Source: DASPKM01 sp035628135 (GTDB taxonomy: Bacteria; Bacteroidota; Bacteroidia; Chitinophagales; Chitinophagaceae). Taken from it: DNA of 64,000 bases. The notes beneath the pieces were generated by a model. It saw only the letters and a list, made by a program, of their open reading frames with translations. It made no database searches and had not been told where the DNA came from. Every line of letters begins with the position of its first letter. The first letter of the stretch is position 1. The stretch lies in assembly GCA_035628135.1 (NCBI GenBank), contig DASPKM010000011.1, positions 1-64,000 of the forward strand, given 5' to 3'. Positions 27,448-36,216 of this stretch are shown piece by piece. The position numbers and the translations under genes are program-made.

Positions 27448-28596
27448 ATGCCGGTACTCATCATTGCCTTTCTGATTGCCGATTTGCTCACGATTGCTTA
27501 CCCGTTTATTGCTTACTATTTGTATCGTGAGTGGGACAAATACCGCGACACACTTAATGACGATTACGCAAACAGATGTTTATACGGCGTCATTGCGTTG
27601 CTGCTGCTAATTGTGTTGGGTAAAACGCTCGTCAAATCATTGCTCAGCAAGAGACGAAAAGGGGAAGATCAGCCACGCCTGTTTCAAGCAACAAAAAGCG
27701 AAATGATAGGCCGTCCGGACGGCAGCAGCATTAATGTTGAATATTATGGGAAAGAAGATGGCCAGCCAATCATTTTTGTTCACGGCTTAAATGCCAATAG
27801 CAAAAATTGGTACTACCAACGCAAATACTTTGAAAAAAATTACAGGCTCATCATGATGGACCTCCCGGGAATGGGTAAATCAAGCCGGCCCAGGGATAGA
27901 GATTTTTCGCTTACTAAAATGGCCGATGACCTCCAGGCCGTGATCAAGCATACCGGTGTTAAAAATCCAATTCTTTGGGGACATAGCATGGGCGGAATGA
28001 CCATCCTTACATTGCTTTCAAAGACCACGCGACTAAATGGAATTCATATAAAAGCGGCTGTGCTGCAACACACTACTTATACAAACCCGGTACGGACAAC
28101 AATGTTAAGCAGGCTTATGACCGCTATTCAAAAACCAATATTGACGCCCCTTTGTTATTTCATGATTGCACTCTCACCTGTTATTTGGTTATTTCGATGG
28201 TTGAGTTACTTCAATGGCAATGCGCATATCATAACGCGGCTGCTCACGTTTGCCGGGACGCAAAGTCCTAAGCAACTGGATTATTCAACCCTTTTATCGA
28301 CCATGACACCGCCTGCGGTTACTGCGCGCGGTTGCCTTGGAATGTTCAGGTATGATGTGACGGAACATCTGGAAGACATTTCAGTTCCAACGCTGATCAT
28401 TGCAGCGGGTAGTGACCGCCTTACAAAACCCGAGGCCAGCCAATATATGAAAGACCATCTACTGAATGCTCGACTGGTAACTGTTGCGCCTGGCAACCAC
28501 CAGGGCTTGCTGGAAAGACATTCAGAAGTGAATGAAGCGGCCGAACAGTTCATTTTGTCTTTGGATAAGGAATGGTCGGCACAGGCGGTACGTTAA
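27448..28596 (+). CDS. Membrane-anchored alpha/beta hydrolase
   Basis: A 382-residue protein with two N-terminal membrane spans (about residues 3-24 and 48-66) and a hydrolase domain from about residue 85. The triad is visible: nucleophile Ser180 in WGHSMGG, Asp in AAGSDRLTKPE and His in APGNHQGLLE. FVHGLNANSKNW forms the oxyanion region. The domain faces the side opposite to the hairpin loop and probably lies in the cytoplasm. The substrate is unknown; esterase or lipase is the usual activity. Confidence 0.85.
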   Translation: MPVLIIAFLIADLLTIAYPFIAYYLYREWDKYRDTLNDDYANRCLYGVIALLLLIVLGKTLVKSLLSKRRKGEDQPRLFQATKSEMIGRPDGSSINVEYYGKEDGQPIIFVHGLNANSKNWYYQRKYFEKNYRLIMMDLPGMGKSSRPRDRDFSLTKMADDLQAVIKHTGVKNPILWGHSMGGMTILTLLSKTTRLNGIHIKAAVLQHTTYTNPVRTTMLSRLMTAIQKPILTPLCYFMIALSPVIWLFRWLSYFNGNAHIITRLLTFAGTQSPKQLDYSTLLSTMTPPAVTARGCLGMFRYDVTEHLEDISVPTLIIAAGSDRLTKPEASQYMKDHLLNARLVTVAPGNHQGLLERHSEVNEAAEQFILSLDKEWSAQAVR

Positions 28597-28706
28597 ATAT
28601 TAATATGCTGGCAATTGACGTCCCACGCCTGGTTTCGCAGTGTGCGGGTGAAAGATCAACCGCTAAGCAGGACGCCCGGAAACCTGCTTTAAGGCATTGT
28701 TGTATC

Positions 28707-29765
28707 TTACTTAACGGCGCTAACCTGGGTTTGCCCGCTTCGCAATGCCTCCCGCACCTTTGGCGCTATTTTATCTCCAAAAATCTCAATTGACTTCATC
28801 ATTAGCTGGTGCGGCGGTCCGCCTACATCCATGTGAGCAGAAAAACGCGTAAGGCCGAACAGCTCACGCATATGCAGGATCTTATCGATGGCCTCACTGG
28901 CATCGCCGATCAATAAATGACCATCCTTGCCGCGTCCTTGCTCAAATTGCTGCTGGTGATAAGGCGGCCATCCGCGTTGACGGCCTACCCTGTTCATTTG
29001 CGCAGCATAGAGGGGATAGTATTCGTCCGCGGTCTTACGGCTGTTCTCGCCGAAAAATGAGTGCATGTGTACGCCTACCTGCAAAGCATTGGCATCATGG
29101 CCGAAATGTTCATACACTCTCCGGTAATAATCAAACAAGGGTTTAAAGTTGGCAGGATTACCGCCGATGATCGCAAATATTACCGGCAAACCGAACCGTC
29201 CTGCTCTCAGCACCGATTCGGGGGTGCCACCGATGGCTATCCAAATCGATAAATTATCATTCACGGCGCGTGGAAGAACTTCCTGGTTTACCAGTGCGGG
29301 CCGGAACTTACCCTTCCAGGTTACTTTTCGTTCCTTGTTTATTTGTAATAGCAATTCCAGCTTTTCCTCGAACAATGCGTCATAATCTGACAGGTCGTAG
29401 CCATATAGCGGGAAGGATTCGGTGAAGCTGCCGCGGCCCGCCATCAATTCGGCCCGGCCGCCGGAGATCAGATCTAATGTGGCAAAGCTTTGGTACAATC
29501 GCACGGGGTCCGATGAGCTAAGTACCGAAACGGCGCTTCCAAGTTTGATGTTCTTAGTGACCGTTGCAGCGGCTGCCAGCACAATTTCCGGCGCAGAAAC
29601 GGCATAATCAGGACGGTGGTGCTCGCCTATCCCGAAGAAATCCAGGCCTACTTCATCCATCAATTTTATTTCTTCTATCAATTCCTGCAGCCGCTGCTGT
29701 GCCGGCTGTATTTCTCCTTTGCTGTTGATGTGCAGATCGCCAAACATTCCAATGCCTAATTCCAT
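28707..29765 (-). CDS. LLM-class flavin-dependent oxidoreductase
   Basis: A 352-residue enzyme of the bacterial luciferase-like monooxygenase family, using FMN or F420. Typical segments are MELGIGMFGDL at the start, LDFFGIGEHHRPDY, LGSAVSVLSSSDPVRLYQ, and GRAELMAGRGSFTESFPLYGYDL. It is divergent from the alkB-type gene. The shared region holds a palindrome at 29840-29855. The physiological substrate cannot be deduced. Some family members act on nitrilotriacetate or alkanesulfonates, but no such neighbours are present. Confidence 0.9.
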   Translation of the reverse strand: MELGIGMFGDLHINSKGEIQPAQQRLQELIEEIKLMDEVGLDFFGIGEHHRPDYAVSAPEIVLAAAATVTKNIKLGSAVSVLSSSDPVRLYQSFATLDLISGGRAELMAGRGSFTESFPLYGYDLSDYDALFEEKLELLLQINKERKVTWKGKFRPALVNQEVLPRAVNDNLSIWIAIGGTPESVLRAGRFGLPVIFAIIGGNPANFKPLFDYYRRVYEHFGHDANALQVGVHMHSFFGENSRKTADEYYPLYAAQMNRVGRQRGWPPYHQQQFEQGRGKDGHLLIGDASEAIDKILHMRELFGLTRFSAHMDVGGPPHQLMMKSIEIFGDKIAPKVREALRSGQTQVSAVK

Positions 29766-29839
29766 CCTGTTTCAAATTTCTGCGAAGGTATGAAGCGATT
29801 CTCCGGCATTTTCTAACAAATCTTTTAAAACTGATCACT

Positions 29840-29855
29840 AAATACTTTAGTATTT
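29840..29855. promoter_or_regulatory. Palindrome in divergent alkB/LLM promoter region
   Basis: aaatact-tt-agtattt, a perfect 7-bp inverted repeat with a 2-bp spacer, 36 bp before the alkB-type start. It overlaps a TATTTTG sequence that could be its -7 element, so it could be an operator. Confidence 0.4.
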
Positions 29856-29890
29856 TGCGTCCTTGAAAAAATCAGGAGAGGCGCAAGCAA

Positions 29891-30523
29891 ATGACATTGT
29901 TCAACGATACAGAACTATTCACCTCGGGCGCATTACGCGTACGAAAATTCGACATCCCCGATGCTGAGTTGACATTATACGAGCATTTCTTCAATCGCGA
30001 AGAATCCGACCGGTTTTATAAGGTCCTCCTGGAAGAAACTCCGTGGAAGCAAGAGCCTATTACTATTCATGGTCAAACGCACCTGATGCCCCGGCTTACT
30101 GCATGGTATGGCAAAAGATGGAGCGGTAAGCCGCCTACGCCGCTCACCCCTACCCTTGCTACAATACAGGAAAGAGTTGAAGCCGAGGCAAGGGTGAAGT
30201 TTACAAGCGTTTTATTGAACCTTTACCGCACAGGCCAGGATAGCGTATCATGGCACCGTGATCATGAACGGGAGTTTGGAAAAAACCCGATCGTTGGTTC
30301 GGTGAGCTTTGGTGAAACGCGCCCTTTCAGGATCAGGCATAAATTCAGAAAAGACCTTGGCACCATCGAGATCCCTTTGAATCATGGAAGCTTTCTGCTG
30401 ATGGCGGGACCCATGCAGCACTATTGGGAGCACCAAATACCTAAAACGTCGAAAGATATCAAGCCAAGGATTAACCTTACATTCCGCATTGTGCATGATA
30501 TAATAAGCGGCTATGTTTATTAG
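29891..30523 (+). CDS. alkB: AlkB-type 2-oxoglutarate/Fe(II) DNA-alkylation repair dioxygenase
   Basis: A 210-residue enzyme that removes alkyl groups from DNA bases by oxidation. Iron ligands are His122 and Asp124 (SWHRDHE) and His181 (HYWEHQIP). The 2-oxoglutarate arginine lies in PRINLTFR at the end. The order and spacing fit the ALKBH2/3-like bacterial group rather than E. coli AlkB itself. The N-terminal block ESDRFYKVLLEETPWKQE is also typical. It is convergent with the aldolase/dehydrogenase gene. Confidence 0.93.
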   Translation: MTLFNDTELFTSGALRVRKFDIPDAELTLYEHFFNREESDRFYKVLLEETPWKQEPITIHGQTHLMPRLTAWYGKRWSGKPPTPLTPTLATIQERVEAEARVKFTSVLLNLYRTGQDSVSWHRDHEREFGKNPIVGSVSFGETRPFRIRHKFRKDLGTIEIPLNHGSFLLMAGPMQHYWEHQIPKTSKDIKPRINLTFRIVHDIISGYVY

Positions 30524-30528
30524 TTATT

Positions 30529-32475
30529 TCATATCACCCGTTCATTACCGCCGTCAACCGGTATTTGTGCCCCGGTGGTCTTGGCAAACAGCGGGCCGCA
30601 AAGTTCTGCCGCGAGTTCGGCTACGTCTGAGCTTTTGATCTCGGTTTGCAAAACATTGTTTCTTTTATATTCATCCACGCTCAGGCCATATTGTTTAGCG
30701 CGGGATGCCAGCACTTCATCGTTCCATATGCCCGTATCGAACACCGCGTTGGGATGCAGCGTGTTTACGCGTATATTGTCCCGGCCCCACTCCAAAGCGG
30801 CTATGCGTGCCAGTTGGTTCAGGCCTGCCTTCGATACGGAATAGGCGGCCGCGCCGGGCCCGGGCGCCGGAACATTTTTTGAACCGATGATCACTACCCG
30901 CCCGCCTCTCACAGATAACTTCAGAAAAGGATAGGCGCTTTTAAGCAAAATAACATTGGCATCCAGGTTAATGCTCATTGTTTTTTGCCAATTGCTTTGT
31001 GTCAATGAATCTATGCGCTGGCTCGGCGGAAAAATACCTGCATTCAATATCAACATGTCTATCCCCCCGAATGTATCCACAGCTTGTTCAATAGCATGCT
31101 GCAAACCTCCTTCGGAAGTTACGTCGCATTGAATGCCCAGGTATTCATGCTTTTTATGAAGGGTTTCAACTGCATTGCTCAGATCCAAGCCCACCACGGC
31201 CGCGCCACGCTTCAACAACGAATCCACGCAAGCTTTTCCTATACCGGAAGCTGCACCGGTAACAAAGGCCACTTCTCCGGTAAATGCAGGCGATTTATCG
31301 CCCTTGGTCAATTTGGCCTGCTCCAGTTCCCAATACTCCACGTCGAAGATGTCTTTTGCGGGCAAGGCCTTATAGCCCCCCAGCGCCTGTGCCCATTGTA
31401 TAATATCGATGGTATGATCATATATATCGGCAACGATCTGCGCGTCCTTTGCCGTTTTGCCGATAGCACACACGCCAAATGAGGGGTCGAGTGCCACGCG
31501 GGGCGCAGGGTCAAGCATTTTCTTCCGTTCTTTTGCAAGGGGCTCGTTCTCTTCGAAATATTGCCTGTATTCGCGAACGTATTTGTCAACATCCCGGCCT
31601 ACCATTGGCAGCCGCTTGGTGCGGATCACGTGGTCCGGCGTGGCAGGGCCCTGTTGCGAAATAACACCAACATCAGCGCGGTTGCAGAACAGCATGGACT
31701 TGTCGTCGTGCATGCGCTTCATTATCATCGGAAATCCGGCGGCACGGGATATTTCCCTGCGCAATGTTGCAAAATCAATTGTGATATTTTCTGCTTGTTT
31801 GATATTGACCGGTTGTTTATTATCAACCGCATGGGTTTTAAGATACTGCTCTGCTTTCCCTACAAGGAACAGCATGCGGTCGTATGATTCTTCGGCAGTT
31901 TGCCCGAAAGAAAACACGCCATGATGCAATAGGATCATCCCGATCGTGTCCGGCCGCAATTCCCGTTGCAATAACTGCGCGCACAGTCTTGACAAATCGA
32001 AGCCAGGCATTACATAAGGGATATAAATAACGTCATCGCCATAGATCTGGCGGATGATCTCGTCACCATTTACAGAATTTGAAATTGCCACGATCGCATC
32101 CGCGTGGGTATGGTCAACGTATTTATAAGGGACCACCGCATGTAAAATGGCTTCTACCGAAGGCACCGGCGCGGATGACCTGGTCAGGTGCGTGACCATT
32201 TCGTTCACCATTTGTGAATCGGACAGTGAGGGAAGCGCTGATAATTTTTTCAGATGATTTGCCCGCACAGGCGAGAACCCATCGGCGGTAATGGTCTCGA
32301 GGTCCCACCCGCTTCCTTTAACATACAATATCTCTTCTTCCTCGCCTATAATATTTTTCTCTGAAATTTTTACCGATGTATTGCCGCCCCCGTGTAATAC
32401 CAGTGATTTATTCTTGCCTAATAACCGGGAAGTACGCACTCTTTCTTCAAGGGAAAAGGCTTTGTCCTCGCTCAT
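30529..32475 (-). CDS. Bifunctional class II aldolase / short-chain dehydrogenase
   Basis: A 648-residue fusion. Residues about 10-300 are a class II aldolase with metal-binding histidines in YVDHTHADA and a LLHHGVFSFG block. Residues about 400-648 are a short-chain dehydrogenase with cofactor motif VTGAASGIGKAC, the NAG block LILNAGIF and active-site Y-x-x-x-K in AAYSVSKAGLNQL. This is the layout of rhamnulose-1-phosphate aldolase/dehydrogenases and of B. subtilis YuxG, though somewhat shorter. No rhamnose genes are adjacent, so the sugar phosphate it cleaves is uncertain. Confidence 0.88.
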   Translation of the reverse strand: MSEDKAFSLEERVRTSRLLGKNKSLVLHGGGNTSVKISEKNIIGEEEEILYVKGSGWDLETITADGFSPVRANHLKKLSALPSLSDSQMVNEMVTHLTRSSAPVPSVEAILHAVVPYKYVDHTHADAIVAISNSVNGDEIIRQIYGDDVIYIPYVMPGFDLSRLCAQLLQRELRPDTIGMILLHHGVFSFGQTAEESYDRMLFLVGKAEQYLKTHAVDNKQPVNIKQAENITIDFATLRREISRAAGFPMIMKRMHDDKSMLFCNRADVGVISQQGPATPDHVIRTKRLPMVGRDVDKYVREYRQYFEENEPLAKERKKMLDPAPRVALDPSFGVCAIGKTAKDAQIVADIYDHTIDIIQWAQALGGYKALPAKDIFDVEYWELEQAKLTKGDKSPAFTGEVAFVTGAASGIGKACVDSLLKRGAAVVGLDLSNAVETLHKKHEYLGIQCDVTSEGGLQHAIEQAVDTFGGIDMLILNAGIFPPSQRIDSLTQSNWQKTMSINLDANVILLKSAYPFLKLSVRGGRVVIIGSKNVPAPGPGAAAYSVSKAGLNQLARIAALEWGRDNIRVNTLHPNAVFDTGIWNDEVLASRAKQYGLSVDEYKRNNVLQTEIKSSDVAELAAELCGPLFAKTTGAQIPVDGGNERVI

Positions 32476-32561
32476 ATTCGATTGCTTTTAAAAATGCTTT
32501 ACGGGGTTTTTTTCTGGGTTATAAAGATAACTTTTCAACACGTAAAGCCTGCGACGAACTA

Positions 32562-34307
32562 TTACCCCGGCAACGAAAAATAAAAGCAAGCGCCTTCATT
32601 GATGCTTCCTTCGGCCCAAACCCTGCCTCCGTGTTTGGCGACAATCTTTTCCACCAGCGCAAGTCCTATGCCTGTGCCTTCGAACTCATTACTGCTATGC
32701 AATCGCTGAAACACTTTAAACAGCTTATTGCTGTATTTCTCATCGAAACCTACTCCATTGTCCTTTACATAAAACACTACTTCGCTATTTTTTGTGTATG
32801 AGCCGATCTCGATACGCGGCTGTGGAGCATTTGCGCTGTATTTAATGGCATTGGAAATCAGGTTTACCCAAACCTGCTTTATTGAATTTGCATCGCCCCT
32901 GACCGACGGCAAAGGTTTAATATCCCATTGCGGGGGTTTGTCATTGGTGTTCTGCTCCATCAGTTCAGCGATCGCTTCATCCACCATTTCACGCGTTTTG
33001 ATGGGAGCCTTGAACATTTCCTTTTTTCCGATGCGAAAAAATGCAAGCAGGTCATCTATTAAATGACCCATCTTCAGGGTATTGTTCCTGATGATGGTGG
33101 TAATCCGTTGCGCTTCACCATCCAACTTGTCAGCATAGTCCTCTTCCAGTATGCCTATAAATCCTGCTATGGCGCGCAATGGGGCCCTAAGGTCGTGCGA
33201 TACCGAGTAGGAAAAAGCCTCCAGTTCTTCATTGCTCTTTCTTAATTCCTCAGTACGTTCTTTTACTTTCTCCTCCAGGCCCCGGTTAAGCTCGGTGATA
33301 TCTCTTTGCGCGTTTTTCAGCTTGGTAATATCAAGGGCAACGGTCATTATCGCATAGACCGACTGGTTGTCGTCTTTCAATGGAATGTACTTGGAATAAA
33401 TATCATAGCCCGCCATGCGCACTTCCCTGATGACCGATTCGCCCTGGAAGGCGCGCTTAAAATCAGGTTCTACTTCCGCGAAGCGTTCCGGGGAAAGGAC
33501 GTCGGCGGCCCTCTTACCCAATAATTCTTCTTTTGTATACCCCAGCCTCTCCAGCATATCGCCTTCGATGAGCAAATACCGGTAGTCGTGATCGAACAAG
33601 CAGATAACGGAATCGGGAATGCTCGACGCTATGGTTTTGTATAAGGTCTCACTCTTCACCAACCGCTCGGCCGCGATCCTGGATTGCACCTGCAATTGCC
33701 TGTCCTTTCGCTTTACTTTTGCTTTTTGCTTAAAAAGACTGGTTGTAGTATAAACCAACAGCATTCCCGATAGAAAAACAAAGAGTCCCATCCAGATCCT
33801 GATCTTGGTAATTTCCTTGTTCAATTGAATTTTTAAATGATCCACGATGAACATGGTCCTTTGGATGCCGTCATTAATAAGCCTGTTGATGTATCGAAAT
33901 GCCGCAGAATGCGCGGACGAGGCGTTATTGAGGATTGAATCTGGCACGTTGCTTTGCAATATCCACGGCAATTCGGCCCTTACCAGGCTGTCCAGTGCAT
34001 GTGCTATCCGAACATTGATGGAGTCGCGCACGGTTGCATTCAGCAACTCCAACCGGTGGATAATGCTGGCGCTGTCAGCGAAAAATATTTCGTCGGCCAC
34101 GGGGCTATTGGCAGCGGCTAGTTCAGGCGTTAGCATGGCGGCGTTGTTCATCTGCCGCGAAAGTTCCTGATAGCAGATATGAACAACATTTTGCCTGTTG
34201 ATGAGCTCCGAGTAATTGGTCAATTCCTTGTACGCCGCGTTGAAGAACAGGAGCACGATTACAAGTAAAACAGAAGCCAGGCCGTAAAACAGTATGTTTT
34301 TTCTCAT
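32562..34307 (-). CDS. Membrane sensor histidine kinase with PAS domain
   Basis: A 581-residue sensor kinase. An N-terminal span (LFYGLASVLLVIVLLFF), an extracytoplasmic helical domain of about 140 residues resembling CHASE3, and a second span (WMGLFVFLSGMLLVYTTTS) come first. A PAS domain (about 205-330), a coiled-coil, the H-box SYSVSHDLRAPLRAIAGF and the ATPase blocks (NLISNAIKYS, DNGVGFDEK, GTGIGLALVEKIV) follow. The kinase resembles the phytochrome/KaiA-type HisKA group. No response regulator is next to it, so its partner is elsewhere. I start at ATG 34307; an upstream ATG adds six residues. Confidence 0.92.
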   Translation of the reverse strand: MRKNILFYGLASVLLVIVLLFFNAAYKELTNYSELINRQNVVHICYQELSRQMNNAAMLTPELAAANSPVADEIFFADSASIIHRLELLNATVRDSINVRIAHALDSLVRAELPWILQSNVPDSILNNASSAHSAAFRYINRLINDGIQRTMFIVDHLKIQLNKEITKIRIWMGLFVFLSGMLLVYTTTSLFKQKAKVKRKDRQLQVQSRIAAERLVKSETLYKTIASSIPDSVICLFDHDYRYLLIEGDMLERLGYTKEELLGKRAADVLSPERFAEVEPDFKRAFQGESVIREVRMAGYDIYSKYIPLKDDNQSVYAIMTVALDITKLKNAQRDITELNRGLEEKVKERTEELRKSNEELEAFSYSVSHDLRAPLRAIAGFIGILEEDYADKLDGEAQRITTIIRNNTLKMGHLIDDLLAFFRIGKKEMFKAPIKTREMVDEAIAELMEQNTNDKPPQWDIKPLPSVRGDANSIKQVWVNLISNAIKYSANAPQPRIEIGSYTKNSEVVFYVKDNGVGFDEKYSNKLFKVFQRLHSSNEFEGTGIGLALVEKIVAKHGGRVWAEGSINEGACFYFSLPG

Positions 34308-34535
34308 AGCGCAATAAGGGTTCATCCTACGCGTAAGTACGTGGATCGATAGCTCATCCTTCTTATTCTTTCTAAGGGGGGCCCTTTAAAGGTCCCTGGG
34401 GAAACTTTCTTAATGAGGCAGCATGATCTGATCGCTGATGCTAATATAACCCTGCCTGCACTCAAATCAAAATGCACTATGGCCAGAATTTGAGAAATTT
34501 ACTATTCTTTTGTAAGTATTACGGTCTAACAACCA

Positions 34536-35729
34536 ATGAAACAAAACAGGAAAGCGCTGCTGCTGGTCTGCGTCCTATGCATAGCGGTAATATTCCTTTC
34601 ACGATGCGTTACCGACCCCCACCCCGGCAAGGACCCGAGGGGACCCGGGTTTGCGGGATCATCCCAATGCAGGCAATGCCACCAGGCCGTGTACGATGCC
34701 TACCTGGCTTCCGCACATTTTAACACCACCCAGCCTGCATCCCGGGAAAATATCAAGGGAAGTTTTGCCAATGGCAGCAACCGCTTCCGGTATAACGACA
34801 GCACCTACGTACTGATGCAGGAGCGCGACAGCGGATTGTACCAGGTGGCGTACGTGAACGATAGGGAAACAGCCGCGCATCGGTTCGATATACTGTTCGG
34901 AACAAAACATGCGCAGACGTTTTTATATTGGCAAGGTAATCGCACGTACGAACTGCCTGTTTCGTATTATATGGGCGTACAAAGCTGGGGCACCAGCCCT
35001 GGATTTTCGCATACCAACATTAACTTTAAAAGGTTCATAGGCGCCAATTGCTTCGAATGCCACAGCACTTATATCGCAAGGGAGCTTAAAGCGTCCACCG
35101 CGGGCATCGAAGAAGATCTGCATAAAAATACTTTGGTGTATGGCATCGATTGTGAAAGATGCCATGGGCCGGCGCTGAACCACGTTAATTTTCATACCAG
35201 CAATCCGCAAAGCAAGCAAGCAAAGCACATCGTGCGCATTTCGACGCTCACCCGTCAACAAAAGCTGGACGTATGCGCGGTTTGCCATTCAGGTAACAAT
35301 AAGATGCAGGAAAAAAGCACTTTCCGGTTCAGGCCAGGCGATACACTGGCGCATTATTTTACCATATGGCCCACCGGTGATACCAGCACCAGCTTCGATG
35401 TGCATGGCAACCAATACCAATTGCTTTCGCAAAGCGCCTGCTTTATCAAGACCAACAGCCTGGATTGCTCCACCTGCCATAACCCGCATACAGATGCAGG
35501 TAATAATTTAAAGATGTATTCCACTATTTGTGCAAATTGCCATACAAGCGTAGCGCACTCATTCGCGGCCGATGCCGTTGCAGAACAGCAGCTCAAAAAT
35601 AATTGCATCGATTGCCATATGCCCAGCCAGCCTTCGCAGGCCATTACTTTTTTTCTGGCAGACAGCACCCGAAAATCAGCTTATTTTCTCCGCACTCATA
35701 AAATCGGTATTTATGACAAACCAAAATAG
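34536..35729 (+). CDS. Seven-haem c-type cytochrome lipoprotein
   Basis: A 397-residue lipoprotein (lipobox LSRC, Cys at about residue 24) with seven CxxCH haem sites: CRQCH, CFECH, CERCH, CAVCH, CSTCH, CANCH and CIDCH. The layout resembles cytochrome c554-like multihaem proteins with a non-haem insert between sites 1 and 2. It would sit on the periplasmic or surface side and carry electrons. The final site is followed by about 45 residues. The next gene begins 7 bp after the stop, then a glycosyltransferase gene overlaps that one. No obvious quinol oxidase or reductase partner is in the window. Confidence 0.9.
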   Translation: MKQNRKALLLVCVLCIAVIFLSRCVTDPHPGKDPRGPGFAGSSQCRQCHQAVYDAYLASAHFNTTQPASRENIKGSFANGSNRFRYNDSTYVLMQERDSGLYQVAYVNDRETAAHRFDILFGTKHAQTFLYWQGNRTYELPVSYYMGVQSWGTSPGFSHTNINFKRFIGANCFECHSTYIARELKASTAGIEEDLHKNTLVYGIDCERCHGPALNHVNFHTSNPQSKQAKHIVRISTLTRQQKLDVCAVCHSGNNKMQEKSTFRFRPGDTLAHYFTIWPTGDTSTSFDVHGNQYQLLSQSACFIKTNSLDCSTCHNPHTDAGNNLKMYSTICANCHTSVAHSFAADAVAEQQLKNNCIDCHMPSQPSQAITFFLADSTRKSAYFLRTHKIGIYDKPK

Positions 35730-35736
35730 AACCGCC

Positions 35737-36216
35737 ATGCGCACCCGAAAATGGTTGTTGTTCTTTTGCAGCATCGGGCTGCTTATCATGTTTTTCATGT
35801 TCCCCAGAAACCGGGAGTGGGCAGGAACAGTCATTGGATATTGGAATAGTTTTCCAAAACAGCAAAAGCACCTGGACCTCGAGACGCGCATGCGCCTCCG
35901 CTTCGGTAACAATTATATATATTCGAAGAACATCGCCGATTCTTTAAGGAACAGGACTTCCCATCCCAACGCGTTGATATTGATGCCGCCTTCGAGTTAT
36001 TTCAGTAAAATGGGATTGAAATACCATGTTCCGGAACCCGCGGTTTTCTATTACTATACCGGCATAAAAACCATCTGGGCAAACAGTAAGCATGCAATGG
36101 ATGCGCGCTGGTACGTGCGGGTCAGCAATGGCAGGATCATCCTCGACAGCATTACCGACAAGCGCATGATACAGGACACCATCCGGGAATTCGTTAAACT
36201 GGGGGTATCGTTATGA
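35737..36216 (+). CDS. Single-span membrane protein of unknown function
   Basis: About 159 residues with one N-terminal span (WLLFFCSIGLLIMFFMF) and a soluble, probably periplasmic part (LETRMRLRFGNNYIYSKNIADSL, then a YYYTGIKTIWANSKH block). I prefer ATG 35737, 7 bp after the cytochrome stop; an ATG at 35713 overlapping the cytochrome gene is possible. The stop overlaps the next start (ATGA, 36213-36216), so it is translationally coupled to the glycosyltransferase-like gene. No family is recognised. Context hints that it assists that protein. Confidence 0.7.
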   Translation: MRTRKWLLFFCSIGLLIMFFMFPRNREWAGTVIGYWNSFPKQQKHLDLETRMRLRFGNNYIYSKNIADSLRNRTSHPNALILMPPSSYFSKMGLKYHVPEPAVFYYYTGIKTIWANSKHAMDARWYVRVSNGRIILDSITDKRMIQDTIREFVKLGVSL

